38,410 bases of DNA, taken from NCBI GenBank assembly GCA_964400655.1, contig CAYNVN010000117.1:1-38410 (forward strand), given 5' to 3'. How positions within the stretch are numbered: position 1 is the stretch's first letter; the number at the start of each line of letters is the position of its first letter. The DNA is from B16-G9 sp964400655 (lineage in GTDB: Bacteria; Bacteroidota; Bacteroidia; Bacteroidales; F082). The notes beneath the pieces were generated by a model. The model saw only the letters and a list, made by a program, of their open reading frames with translations. It made no database searches and had not been told where the DNA came from. A program made the position numbers and the translations under genes. Below are positions 1-7,828 of the stretch, in pieces.

Positions 1-101
1 TTGTCAACTTCAGGAATGTATCGTTTCCTACTGCTTTCACATCCATAAAAAAAACCTGCTGTCACCAACAGAATCAACAACTTAATGGTTAATCCGCGCA
101 T
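1..101 (-). CDS. gldB: N-terminus of a lipoprotein, probably GldB (partial)
   Basis: The start codon lies at 101-99 on the minus strand and the frame stays open to the window edge, so only 33 residues are visible. They form a short basic N-region, a hydrophobic stretch and a lipobox (F-Y-G-C), followed by ESSRKRYIPEVD. That is a signal peptidase II signal, so the product should be a membrane-anchored lipoprotein. The stretch after the Cys, basic and then IPEVD, resembles the start of GldB, a lipoprotein needed for gliding and T9SS function in Bacteroidota. PorT in the same window makes that plausible. The lipoprotein call is strong; the GldB name is a judgement from very few residues. A well-formed promoter lies just upstream. 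Confidence 0.5.
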   Translation of the reverse strand, partial: MRGLTIKLLILLVTAGFFYGCESSRKRYIPEVD

Positions 102-125
102 ATTAATGATTGTTATCCGTAAAAA

Positions 126-157
126 GAAAATGTCAACACAAAAGTATTGACATTTTC
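126..157 (-). terminator. Hairpin downstream of the beta-barrel gene, overlapping the next promoter
   Basis: A perfect 11-bp inverted repeat (GAAAATGTCAA at 126-136, TTGACATTTTC at 147-157) surrounds a 10-nt loop. On the minus strand it is followed by a T-rich run, about 29 nt past the stop of the beta-barrel gene. It therefore looks like an AT-rich intrinsic terminator. The loop contains the -7 box of the downstream lipoprotein gene, so an operator role is also possible. Confidence 0.5.
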
Positions 158-171
158 CACTAAAATACAAA
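139..171 (-). promoter_or_regulatory. Bacteroidetes-type promoter of the GldB-like gene
   Basis: On the minus strand, TTTG (171-168), 21 nt of spacer and TACTTTTG (146-139) match the -33/-7 consensus TTTG-N19-21-TAnnTTTG. The start codon is about 37 nt further on. The -7 box sits in the loop of the inverted repeat at 126-157. Confidence 0.65.
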
Positions 172-185
172 TTAAAAAATCCGTA

Positions 186-809
186 TTAAAAAATCTTCCA
201 TCCCAGTGTTACCACAAATAGGTTGGATTTTGAGGTTACGGTATTTCCGTCAAACTTCACATCATTGAGAATGTTTGATATTCCTCCCACGTACTTAACA
301 TCCACGGCAAACATCAACACATCCACACCTACTCCCACATCCCACTGCCAGTTCATATCATTAAAATCTTCAGGAATCAATGCCTCTTCATAATCATCCG
401 GATTTCCGCTTGTTGTGTTAACATCTTTATCCAAAATAAAATTGGCCACTACTCCTCCGAACAGCCTTATATTAACAATCTCAAGATTGATTACTCTCCA
501 ACCAAGATTTACAGGTACCTGCAGCGATTTAAGTGAAATTTCCTGCTCCAACGGAGAAAGGCTGCCAACCGACGGAGTTTTAAAAATACTTCCCTGGGTA
601 TAGTAATTTACCTCGGGCTGTAAATAAATCTTTTTTCCCATTCTAACAAAAGCACCTATCAAAAAGTTACTTTTTAAATTATTTTCGATATTCCCCTTAT
701 CAAGCGTCAGATTTGAAGCCGTATAACCTATTTGCGGCCCAAAATGGAGTTGTGCATACGAAAATAGAGAGAAAAAAACGGCTAATGTTAAAACAAAAAA
801 CTTTTTCAT
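186..809 (-). CDS. Outer-membrane beta-barrel protein (porin/PorT superfamily)
   Basis: The 207-residue product begins with a clear signal peptide (MKKFFVLTLAVFFSLFSYAQ), followed by LHFGPQIGYTASNL. It then shows alternating hydrophobic/polar strands, including IYLQPEVNYYTQG, and ends in an aromatic strand (LFVVTLGWKIF) typical of small outer-membrane barrels. This fits the outer membrane protein beta-barrel family common in Bacteroidota. Substrate and role cannot be read from the sequence. It is transcribed away from the heptose kinase gene from a near-perfect promoter, and a hairpin follows its stop. It may share read-through transcription with the GldB-like gene 84 nt downstream. It is not the same protein as the PorT candidate at 2856. 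Confidence 0.8.
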   Translation of the reverse strand: MKKFFVLTLAVFFSLFSYAQLHFGPQIGYTASNLTLDKGNIENNLKSNFLIGAFVRMGKKIYLQPEVNYYTQGSIFKTPSVGSLSPLEQEISLKSLQVPVNLGWRVINLEIVNIRLFGGVVANFILDKDVNTTSGNPDDYEEALIPEDFNDMNWQWDVGVGVDVLMFAVDVKYVGGISNILNDVKFDGNTVTSKSNLFVVTLGWKIF

Positions 810-877
810 AATTTTTTTGGATTTTATGGTTTAAGATTAAGAACAATAAAAACAACCTGTTTATTGCAAAGCATTTA

Positions 878-908
878 CAAATGTAGGTATTTTAACGGTT
901 AATACAAA
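878..908 (-). promoter_or_regulatory. Promoter of the beta-barrel gene
   Basis: On the minus strand, TTTG (908-905), exactly 19 nt and TACATTTG (885-878) match the Bacteroidetes consensus in sequence and spacing. The leader to the start codon at 809 is about 60 nt. It is one of the cleanest promoters in the window. Confidence 0.75.
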
Positions 909-963
909 AAGCAAACAACTGTTTTTTACCCTCCTGCAGTTAACCCTACAATAGTTGCCTTTT

Positions 964-992
964 TTTGCAATCCGGCTATTTTATTACTTTTG
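964..992 (+). promoter_or_regulatory. Promoter of the hldA-menG-porT operon
   Basis: TTTG at 964-967, a 17-nt spacer (slightly short) and a perfect TACTTTTG box at 985-992 precede the ATG at 1012. The box supports that ATG over an upstream in-frame TTG at 955, which would lie before the promoter. Confidence 0.6.
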
Positions 993-1011
993 CACCCCTA
1001 AATGTACAGTT

Positions 1012-2025
1012 ATGCTTACAACTGAAAAGGTTAACCGTCTTTTTGACTCGTTTGACAAAACAGAGGTTTTGGTAATCGGCGATATAATGCTCGACACCTA
1101 TGTATGGGGAAAAGTAGAACGCATATCGCCGGAAGCTCCCGTACCCATTGTTGCCGTTGAAAAACGCGAAAGCCGACCGGGAGGAGCCGCCAATGTAGCC
1201 CTCAATCTGAAATCGTTGGGAGCCGTGCCGGTTTTATGTTCGGTAATCGGTAACGATACACGCGGCAACGAATTTATTGACATCCTGCAACAAAACAACC
1301 TGCCGGTATCGGGCATCGTTCAAAGCAATAACCGCAAAACAACCACCAAATTCCGCATCATCAGCAGCAACACACAACTGTTACGCATTGATGATGAAAC
1401 CACCGACGAGCTGACGGATAGCGACAAAGCAACACTTAAATCAAAGATTGGAGAAATACTTGATAAGCAATCAATAAAGATCATTATCTTTCAGGATTAT
1501 GATAAAGGGGTTATCTCGGAAGAGATCATTGAGTTTACGGTAAATCTTGCCAAATCGCGCAACATACCCATTGCCGTTGATCCTAAAAAAAGAAATTTTC
1601 TCTCTTTTAAAAACGTCACCCTTTTTAAACCCAATTTGAAAGAGATACAGGACGGACTAAACATTTCGTTTAACGGTAACGACCTGTCAAAGGTTGAAAA
1701 TGCCGTTTCAATGCTTCAGGAAAAGATAGATGCCGCAATCATTATGAATACCCTTTCGGAAAACGGAGTGTTTATCCGGTGGAAAGAGGAAAAAAATTTT
1801 AAAACGGCACATCACAAAGCACATGTTCGTAACATTGCAGACGTTTCGGGTGCAGGCGATACGGTAATCAGTGTAGCCTCACTTTGCCTGGCAAAAGGAT
1901 TGGAACCGGAAGACATTACCGCTGTTTCAAATCTGGCAGGAGGACTTGTTTGCGAAGAGGTGGGCGTGGTTCCCATCAACAAAAACAAACTCAAAGAAGA
2001 GGTGATTAAAACCTTAACATTTTAG
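1012..2025 (+). CDS. hldA: D-glycero-beta-D-manno-heptose-7-phosphate kinase
   Basis: This PfkB/ribokinase-fold kinase is of the RfaE domain I (HldA) type. It phosphorylates heptose 7-phosphate to the 1,7-bisphosphate on the way to ADP-heptose for the LPS core. Visible signatures are VIGDIMLDTYVWGKVERISPE near the N-terminus, the sugar-binding GGAANVALNLKSLGA, TKFRIISSNTQLLRIDDE in the middle, and the PfkB signature with catalytic Asp in DVSGAGDTVI near residue 280. At 337 residues it holds only the kinase domain. The nucleotidyltransferase half found in fused HldE is absent, so a separate HldC-type gene should exist elsewhere. The ATG at 1012 is chosen because the protein homology starts there (MLTTEKVNRLFDSF) and the promoter ends just before it. 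First gene of an operon with menG and porT. Confidence 0.9.
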   Translation: MLTTEKVNRLFDSFDKTEVLVIGDIMLDTYVWGKVERISPEAPVPIVAVEKRESRPGGAANVALNLKSLGAVPVLCSVIGNDTRGNEFIDILQQNNLPVSGIVQSNNRKTTTKFRIISSNTQLLRIDDETTDELTDSDKATLKSKIGEILDKQSIKIIIFQDYDKGVISEEIIEFTVNLAKSRNIPIAVDPKKRNFLSFKNVTLFKPNLKEIQDGLNISFNGNDLSKVENAVSMLQEKIDAAIIMNTLSENGVFIRWKEEKNFKTAHHKAHVRNIADVSGAGDTVISVASLCLAKGLEPEDITAVSNLAGGLVCEEVGVVPINKNKLKEEVIKTLTF

Positions 2026-2061
2026 TATAAGTTTCGGCACTCAAAATCAAAAACAAACTAA

Positions 2062-2766
2062 ATGACAGTTAACAAAGGGAAAAAAGAGCAGGTACGAACC
2101 ATGTTCAACGACATAGCTCCCAAATACGACCTGCTGAATCATGTTCTTTCCATGGGCATTGATATTCGGTGGCGCAAAAAAGTGAGGAGGCTTTTGGCAA
2201 CCATCCGTCCCCAACGCATTTTGGACATTGCCACCGGTACCGGCGACCTTGCCATTGAACTTGCCAGGCTGAAACCAAAAGAGATAATTGGAGCCGACAT
2301 TGCCGTTGACATGCTTAAAATCGCAGAAGAAAAAATCAACAAAAAGGGTTTGTCAAACATCATCAAACCCGAGCCCGGCGACTCGGAAAACCTCCGGTTT
2401 GAAGACAACTATTTTGATGCCGTTACCGTTGCGTTTGGAGTAAGAAATTATGAAAACCTGCTGAAAGGTTTAAAGGAGATGAACAGGGTGATGCGTCCCG
2501 GCGGCTTAACAGCCATTCTGGAATTTTCAAAACCTCATGCCTTTCCCTTTAAAAATATCTACAATTTTTACTTTAAACACATTCTGCCCAACGTGGGCAA
2601 AATGGTTTCAAAAAACGACGAAGCCTACACCTACCTTCCCGAGTCGGTACAGCAGTTTCCCGAAAACAAAGACTTTATGGATGTAATGGCAAAAGCCGGT
2701 TACAAAAACATAAAACAACAACGGTTAACCTTTGGAATAGCCACCCTTTATTGGGGCAGCAAATAA
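2062..2766 (+). CDS. menG: Demethylmenaquinone methyltransferase (MenG/UbiE)
   Basis: This 234-residue class I SAM methyltransferase carries the UbiE/MenG features: VRTMFNDIAPKYDLLNHVLS at the N-terminus, the SAM loop ILDIATGTGDLA, and the signatures NYFDAVTVAFGVRNY and MRPGGLTAILEFSKP. It performs the last step of menaquinone synthesis, C-methylation of demethylmenaquinone, at the inner face of the membrane. Bacteroidota use menaquinone rather than ubiquinone, so MenG is the better name. It lies 36 nt after hldA and 89 nt before porT. An ubiE-type gene next to porT is a recurring Bacteroidota arrangement, which supports the call for the next gene. Length is normal for the family. Confidence 0.93.
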   Translation: MTVNKGKKEQVRTMFNDIAPKYDLLNHVLSMGIDIRWRKKVRRLLATIRPQRILDIATGTGDLAIELARLKPKEIIGADIAVDMLKIAEEKINKKGLSNIIKPEPGDSENLRFEDNYFDAVTVAFGVRNYENLLKGLKEMNRVMRPGGLTAILEFSKPHAFPFKNIYNFYFKHILPNVGKMVSKNDEAYTYLPESVQQFPENKDFMDVMAKAGYKNIKQQRLTFGIATLYWGSK

Positions 2767-2855
2767 GCTATTTATTTTTGATTATTTTTGCGCTTCGTTT
2801 TTCAGAAATATAATATAATCCCGTACAGTTCGTTAAACAATAAAACTGTTCAACA

Positions 2856-3626
2856 TTGAGAAAAAAAATAATATTAGCCGTAATTCTTTTGTCAGGTATT
2901 TTGTTGGCTCCCAATAAGGGTTTCTCCCAACAAAACAAGGTACAAAACTTACCTACTTACGATCAGTCGCCCTATCATTTCGGGTTTATTCTGGGAGGCA
3001 ATCAAATGCTGTTTACCGTAAAAACGGTTGATAACATGCCCAATATAAAATTTGATGCCGTACAAAGTCCCGATTTCCCTGCCGACTCAAGTTATGTTTA
3101 CGAATTAACCCAGATAGGCCGTCCGGGATTTACCATTGGTATTTTGGCAAACCTTCGTCTTGGAAAAAACACCGACCTGCGACTGGTTCCGGCACTGTCG
3201 TTTGGCGAACGGGCACTCAATTACACCATTCTGGCATACAAAAACGGAGAGAAAAAATTTGTGGATATCGAAAAAAACATCACCTCCACCATGGTGCAGT
3301 TTCCTCTGGAATTCAAATACCGCTCACACCGGCTTAACAACATGGCCGCTTACATTGTGGGAGGAGCCACATACACCCTCGACCTCGCTTCACGAAAAAA
3401 GGCCCAAAACAGCAGCTCGGATGTTATCGTAAAAATTCACCGCAACGATGTAATGCTCGATATAGGTGCAGGTTTCGATTTTTATACCAACTATTTTAAA
3501 TTTGGCGTTCAGGCTAAAATGGGTTACGGACTTACCGACCTGCTTATCAGAGAAGACAATATTTATACCGGTGTTATTGAAAAGTTAAATTCAAAATTTT
3601 TCTTACTTTCGTTTACTTTTGAATAA
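2856..3626 (+). CDS. porT: Type IX secretion outer-membrane protein PorT (SprT)
   Basis: The 256-residue protein has a signal peptide (about residues 1-25, ending NKGFSQ). The segment LPTYDQSPYHFGFILGGNQM that follows resembles the start of PorT/SprT proteins. Repeated amphipathic strands and a C-terminal aromatic strand (FFLLSFTFE) indicate an outer-membrane barrel. PorT is required for T9SS secretion and gliding in Porphyromonas and Flavobacterium. The position after menG matches what is known for porT. The start is a TTG at 2856: an in-frame TAA lies 15 nt upstream and no ATG precedes the signal peptide. A general PorT-family barrel of other function is the alternative. The next gene starts 9 nt after the stop, so the two are probably co-transcribed. 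Confidence 0.8.
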   Translation: MRKKIILAVILLSGILLAPNKGFSQQNKVQNLPTYDQSPYHFGFILGGNQMLFTVKTVDNMPNIKFDAVQSPDFPADSSYVYELTQIGRPGFTIGILANLRLGKNTDLRLVPALSFGERALNYTILAYKNGEKKFVDIEKNITSTMVQFPLEFKYRSHRLNNMAAYIVGGATYTLDLASRKKAQNSSSDVIVKIHRNDVMLDIGAGFDFYTNYFKFGVQAKMGYGLTDLLIREDNIYTGVIEKLNSKFFLLSFTFE

Positions 3627-3635
3627 ACGAATAAA

Positions 3636-4337
3636 ATGAAAAATCAACCCCGCCACTTCGACCTTTTTACCGACCTTTCGGAAAAATCGGAGTTAAAACA
3701 ACAGGTTTACCAAAAAACATTATCGGCTTTTAACGAACTGTTTGAGGTTATCGAAACCTTTGCAACAAATTATGCCGACTTTTTAAAATCGGGCAAAAAG
3801 AAAATTACAAAACCTTTTGAAGCGAAACTTTGCGGTGAATTTGAAATTGAGTTAAAATTTGGCAGCGATATCCTTATCTTTTTGATGCACTCCAACATTT
3901 TTGAGTTTCCCCGCGACCACGAAGTGATGAAAACCGATTACATTAAAGCGGACAAAACCCGCTCCTATCACGGCATCATCAATATTTACAACTTTTTGGC
4001 CGACTCGTTTAAGTACAACCGCATAAACGACATCGGATACCTGATAGGCAGGGTTTTCATCAATAAAGACGGAAGCTATTTTATTGAAGGCAAACGCGAA
4101 TTATCGTACCTGTACAACTATTTCGGCAGTAAAAAATTCGACAAAGAAGCCATGGAAGCGCTTACGGAAGCCGCCATCCGTTACACCATAAACTTCGATC
4201 TGCTTACCCCGCCCTACGACCGTATAAAAGAGGTTTCGGTGGTGGAAATGAGAAATACGCTGGATACCATTTCATTAAAAACAGGCAAACGACTTGGTTT
4301 CAGGTTTCAGGCCGACGACCATAATATTAAACCATAA
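3636..4337 (+). CDS. Conserved-looking protein of unknown function (233 aa)
   Basis: I do not recognise this family. The product has no signal peptide, no membrane segment and no obvious catalytic motif, so it should be cytoplasmic. It is rich in charged and aromatic residues. A central part (FEIELKFGSDILIFLMHSNI) suggests alternating beta strands, followed by a stretch with many Tyr (SYHGIINIYNFLADSFKYN). The N-terminal part looks helical. Codon use and spacing (9 nt after porT, 14 nt before the peptidase gene) match its neighbours, so it is a real gene in the operon. A role linked to PorT or envelope assembly would be guesswork. Confidence 0.7.
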   Translation: MKNQPRHFDLFTDLSEKSELKQQVYQKTLSAFNELFEVIETFATNYADFLKSGKKKITKPFEAKLCGEFEIELKFGSDILIFLMHSNIFEFPRDHEVMKTDYIKADKTRSYHGIINIYNFLADSFKYNRINDIGYLIGRVFINKDGSYFIEGKRELSYLYNYFGSKKFDKEAMEALTEAAIRYTINFDLLTPPYDRIKEVSVVEMRNTLDTISLKTGKRLGFRFQADDHNIKP

Positions 4338-4351
4338 AAATTAAAATCAAA

Positions 4352-5602
4352 ATGAAACAATTATTTACCGTTATGCTGGCACTGGCCATGATGCCGGCAT
4401 TCAACGCATTTGCACAAAGCAGCGACAAGGCTAAGTTTCAGGAGTACGAACCGGGATATTACCAAAACTTTATCCTTAAAGACGTTCGTTCATTCGAAAA
4501 AAAACAAACACCCGCAAAAAAAGAGAAATATTTTATGATGGACCAGTCGGGTTTAAAACTTCCCAATAAAATATCCGATTACAAAGAACACACCTACTGG
4601 CACACCCCCACCACATCGCAAGGCAACACAGGTACATGCTGGTGTTTTTCGACCACCTCTTTTTACGAATCGGAAGAACATCGCCTTTATAACAACGATG
4701 TAAAACTGTCGGAAATGTTTACGGTATATTATGAATATGTCGAAAAAGTTTCGCGCTATGTTGACACAAGGGGCAACTCGCTGGTTGACGAAGGTTCCGA
4801 ATCCAATGCCGTTGCCCGTATCTACAAAAAATATGGAGCGGTACCCCGTAAGGTGTACGACGGGCTGTTACCCGGACAGACGTTTTACAACCATTCCGAC
4901 ATGATGAAAGAGCTGAAAACTTATCTGAAAAACGTAAAAAAGAGTTCGGCATGGAACAAGTCCGAAATTATTGCCACCACCAAATCCATCCTGAACCATT
5001 ACATGGGCGAACCGCCAGCCGAATTTGATTACAACGGAACCCGTTACACACCCAAATCGTTTTTAAAAGATTACCTGAAACTAAACATGGATGATTACGT
5101 TGAGGTGCTCTCATATCTGCAGCAGCCGTTTTGGGAAAAAGTGGAATACGAAGTTCCCGACAACTGGTGGCACAGCAAAGATTATTACAATGTGCCGCTG
5201 GATGTTTATATGGAAATTTTAAACAATGCCATCCAAAACGGTTATACCATGAGCATCGGCGGCGACGTTTCCGAAGCAGGGTTCTCACGCAAAACCAATA
5301 CAGCACTGGTTCCCGACTTTGATATCCCGTCGCAATATATAAACGACAACGCCCGCCAGTTCCGATTCTCAAACAAAACCACCACCGACGACCACGGCAT
5401 GCACATGGTTGGATACCTGAAAGATAAAAACGGAAAAATGTGGTACCTTATAAAAGATTCAAGCTCAGGTTCAAGAAACATTGGCGAAGATAGTCCCGAA
5501 TTTGGTTACTACTTCTTCAGCGAAGATTACACCAAACTTAAAATGATGGGATTTACCGTTCATAAAGATGCTTTGAAAAAGTACATGAAAAAGTTTAAGT
5601 AA
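4352..5602 (+). CDS. Secreted C1-family cysteine peptidase (bleomycin hydrolase-like)
   Basis: The 416-residue product has a signal peptide (MKQLFTVMLALAMMPAFNAFAQ) and a papain-fold core of the C1B/aminopeptidase C type. The oxyanion-hole Gln90 and catalytic Cys96 appear in TSQGNTGTCWCFSTTS with the papain spacing of six residues. The catalytic His is probably His348 in DDHGMHMVGYL. The third position, Asn in papain (NSWG), reads LIKDSSSG here, so Asp369 replaces Asn. The signal peptide puts it in the periplasm or outside, unlike the cytosolic bleomycin hydrolases. It is the last gene of the operon; a strong hairpin terminator starts about 20 nt after the stop. Substrate unknown. Confidence 0.85.
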   Translation: MKQLFTVMLALAMMPAFNAFAQSSDKAKFQEYEPGYYQNFILKDVRSFEKKQTPAKKEKYFMMDQSGLKLPNKISDYKEHTYWHTPTTSQGNTGTCWCFSTTSFYESEEHRLYNNDVKLSEMFTVYYEYVEKVSRYVDTRGNSLVDEGSESNAVARIYKKYGAVPRKVYDGLLPGQTFYNHSDMMKELKTYLKNVKKSSAWNKSEIIATTKSILNHYMGEPPAEFDYNGTRYTPKSFLKDYLKLNMDDYVEVLSYLQQPFWEKVEYEVPDNWWHSKDYYNVPLDVYMEILNNAIQNGYTMSIGGDVSEAGFSRKTNTALVPDFDIPSQYINDNARQFRFSNKTTTDDHGMHMVGYLKDKNGKMWYLIKDSSSGSRNIGEDSPEFGYYFFSEDYTKLKMMGFTVHKDALKKYMKKFK

Positions 5603-5623
5603 AACCTGCTTTTAACATATTAG

Positions 5624-5669
5624 CAAATCGGGCTGCCGGAAACCAAACCGGACAGCCTGATTTGTTTTT
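5624..5669 (+). terminator. Rho-independent terminator after the peptidase gene
   Basis: CAAATCGGGCTGCCGG pairs with CCGGACAGCCTGATTTG across a loop of about 8 nt, with one bulge and one G-T pair. A T-rich run follows. It separates the porT operon from the PAP2 genes. Confidence 0.85.
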
Positions 5670-5681
5670 CTGTTGCCGTTT

Positions 5682-6554
5682 ATGAAAAAAAAGACCCTTC
5701 ATCCGATTCCCGTCGATTTGGCCGTATTAACCTATTTGCTGGTAACGGCCCTGTACATGATGCCTGGGTTTAACAAACTACAAGATGTTGCTTCACACTT
5801 TTTATTCAGAGCCGGGGCAACAATCATTATCTTTCTTTTTGCTTATTATGACAATAAAAACATTGCTCAAAACAAATATTACCGGTTTATAAGAAATTTT
5901 TACCCGCTATTGCTTTTAAGCTATTTTTACAAAGAAACCGGTTACCTAAACAATATTTTATTTGATTATTTCGATCCGTTTTTCGCAAAAGCCGAACAGT
6001 TGCTTTGGGGAATGCAACCAGCCATTGAGTTCTCAAAACATTTTCCTCAAAAATGGTTCAGCGAATTGATGAATTTCGGGTACTTTTTTTATTACCTCAT
6101 TACTTTTGGCCTTAGCTACACCCTATACATTTTAAAACCCCAAAAAGCCGAAAAGGTTATTTTTGTCATCGTAACATCATTTATTATTTACTATCTTATT
6201 TTTATTTTATTTCCGGTAAAAGGACCTCAGTTTTACTTCCCTGTAAACGATGCACAAACGGTTGACTCATATTTTTTCAGCAAACTTGTAAAGATGGCAC
6301 AACATATCGGGGAAACCGAAACAGGGGCATTCCCCAGCTCTCATGTGGGCATGTCGGTAATTTTCCTGATTTTGTCATACAAATATCTTCGCAAAGCATT
6401 TTGGATCATCCTTTTACCTGTAATATTGCTTTGGTTTGCAACCGTTTACATTAAAGCCCACTATTTAATTGATGTATTGGGAGGTTTTGTTTCGGCTCCT
6501 CTTATCTATTTTATGACGGTAAAACTTTACGCCCAAATCAATAACCACAAATAA
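5682..6554 (+). CDS. PAP2-family lipid phosphatase (polytopic)
   Basis: The 290-residue protein is strongly hydrophobic, with about six membrane segments. It carries PAP2 phosphatase motifs late in the chain: GAFPSSHVGMS (the PSGH-type motif) and YIKAHYLIDVLGG (the H-x3-D motif). The first motif (K-x6-RP) is degenerate, perhaps FPVKGPQFY. Such proteins dephosphorylate lipid phosphates such as undecaprenyl pyrophosphate, phosphatidylglycerol phosphate or lipid A phosphates at the membrane. The ATG at 5682 is preferred over a TTG at 5673, because it gives the normal basic start (MKKKTLHPIPV). A second PAP2 gene follows 14 nt downstream and a DgkA-type kinase after that, pointing to lipid carrier or phospholipid recycling. 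Confidence 0.82.
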   Translation: MKKKTLHPIPVDLAVLTYLLVTALYMMPGFNKLQDVASHFLFRAGATIIIFLFAYYDNKNIAQNKYYRFIRNFYPLLLLSYFYKETGYLNNILFDYFDPFFAKAEQLLWGMQPAIEFSKHFPQKWFSELMNFGYFFYYLITFGLSYTLYILKPQKAEKVIFVIVTSFIIYYLIFILFPVKGPQFYFPVNDAQTVDSYFFSKLVKMAQHIGETETGAFPSSHVGMSVIFLILSYKYLRKAFWIILLPVILLWFATVYIKAHYLIDVLGGFVSAPLIYFMTVKLYAQINNHK

Positions 6555-6556
6555 CT

Positions 6557-6564
6557 TACTTTTA
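6557..6564 (+). promoter_or_regulatory. -7-like box very close to the second PAP2 start
   Basis: TACTTTTA (consensus TAnnTTTG with the final base changed) ends 4 nt before the ATG at 6569. If active, transcription would begin at or next to the start codon. The mismatch and the absence of a clear -33 box keep confidence low. Confidence 0.3.
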
Positions 6565-6568
6565 CCCC

Positions 6569-7288
6569 ATGAAGAGAACATGGTTGATCTTTCTGGTTTT
6601 AATATTCTCGGTATCTGCAACAAAAGCCCGGCAACCCGACACCATCAGCGGCAAAAAACTGCTGCTTAAAAGCATTGTGCCGGTTTCGCTTATTGTTGCC
6701 GGTTCGGCCGTCAGCGGCAGCACCTTTGAAAAAGATTTGCAAACAAGCATCCGAAACAGTGTGGGCAACAACTACAGTTTTCCCATCGACGATTATATCC
6801 AGTTTGCGCCGGTAGTGGAGATGTATGTGGCCGACATGGCCGGTGTAAAAAGCAAAAACCACTGGTTCGACCAAACCAAATACCTGATCATTTCCAACCT
6901 TTTTTCGCTGGGAATAACCACCGGATTAAAATATGCCGTTGACAAAACCCGTCCCAACGATGGTGAACACTCATTCCCTTCGGGGCACACCACCCTGGCT
7001 TTTACAAATGCCACCGTACTTTACAACGAATTTTACAATACCTCACCGGTGTTGGCATACAGCGGTTATGCCTTTGCCCTTACCACCGGAGCATTCAGGA
7101 TGATAAACAACAAACACTGGTTATCGGATGTGCTGGCGGGTGCAGGTATTGGCATACTGGTAACCAATTTGGTTTACTATTTTGAACCGCTTAAAAACTT
7201 CAACCCTTTTAAAAAACAAAAAAACATCGTTATTATTCCCAACCTTAACTACAACAATTACCAAATCTATTTTTCCTGCCGGTTTTAA
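6569..7288 (+). CDS. PAP2-family phosphatase with signal peptide
   Basis: All three PAP2 motifs are visible in this 239-residue protein: KYAVDKTRPNDG (K-x6-RP), HSFPSGHTT (PSGH) and RMINNKHWLSDVLAGAG (R-x5-H-x3-D). It has an N-terminal signal or anchor (MKRTWLIFLVLIFSVSATKA) and a hydrophobic core around residues 160-205. This resembles periplasm-facing phosphatases such as LpxE/LpxF or PgpB-type enzymes, but the substrate cannot be told from the sequence. It follows another PAP2 gene of different type by 14 nt; the two share little beyond the motifs, so this is not a recent duplication. Its C-terminus ends in an aromatic, beta-rich tail (NYNNYQIYFSCRF), which may be an envelope-facing extension. 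Confidence 0.85.
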   Translation: MKRTWLIFLVLIFSVSATKARQPDTISGKKLLLKSIVPVSLIVAGSAVSGSTFEKDLQTSIRNSVGNNYSFPIDDYIQFAPVVEMYVADMAGVKSKNHWFDQTKYLIISNLFSLGITTGLKYAVDKTRPNDGEHSFPSGHTTLAFTNATVLYNEFYNTSPVLAYSGYAFALTTGAFRMINNKHWLSDVLAGAGIGILVTNLVYYFEPLKNFNPFKKQKNIVIIPNLNYNNYQIYFSCRF

Positions 7289-7370
7289 CAAATGGATAAT
7301 TCAACCACTTCAGCTAACCGGATGATTGTTTAATTACTATCTTTATTGCTGCTAATTAATTCCGGTTACC

Positions 7371-7736
7371 ATGAACCCAAACAGATTTTCATTCCGAAAA
7401 CGGATTAAAAGTTTTCACTACGCTTTTAGCGGATTAAAAACCGTGTTGATAAACGAACACAATTTCAGGATACATCTGTTAGCAGCAATTTTTGCCGTGG
7501 CAGCAGGCATATTTTTTAACATTTCGTCAATGGAATGGATTTCGATTACAATCGTTATTGCCCTTGTACTTTCGTTCGAAATAATCAACTCGGCCATCGA
7601 AAAACTTGCCGATTTTGTATCGCCCGCAAAAAACATAAAAATCAAAGCCGTTAAAGATATGGCAGCAGCAGCCGTGCTTGTGGCAGCCCTTGCCTCATTG
7701 ATAATTGCCGCCATAATTTTTATTCCTAAGCTATGA
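7371..7736 (+). CDS. dgkA: DgkA-type lipid kinase (diacylglycerol or undecaprenol kinase)
   Basis: The 121-residue integral membrane kinase shows the DgkA signature FEIINSAIEKLADF, with the catalytic and metal-binding Glu residues, followed by IKAVKDMAAAAVLVAALAS. An N-terminal amphipathic region (RKRIKSFHYAFSGL) and three membrane helices match the small trimeric DgkA fold. It phosphorylates diacylglycerol or undecaprenol. In many bacteria lacking phosphoinositide-like metabolism the undecaprenol role is likely, which would fit with two PAP2 phosphatases just upstream. A TATCTTTA element at 7338-7345 could be its -7 box. Confidence 0.9.
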   Translation: MNPNRFSFRKRIKSFHYAFSGLKTVLINEHNFRIHLLAAIFAVAAGIFFNISSMEWISITIVIALVLSFEIINSAIEKLADFVSPAKNIKIKAVKDMAAAAVLVAALASLIIAAIIFIPKL

Positions 7737-7780
7737 CTGTAATTTTATGAACCTCCGTCAGATTGAAATCTCCATTTGAT

Positions 7781-7788
7781 TAATTTTG
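7781..7788 (+). promoter_or_regulatory. -7 box for the MORN-repeat lipoprotein gene
   Basis: TAATTTTG matches TAnnTTTG and lies 40 nt before the ATG at 7829. No convincing -33 element at the usual distance. Confidence 0.4.
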
Positions 7789-7828
7789 CCTGTCATTAAA
7801 AAGCCCTTTTTAAGCAACACACTTAACA

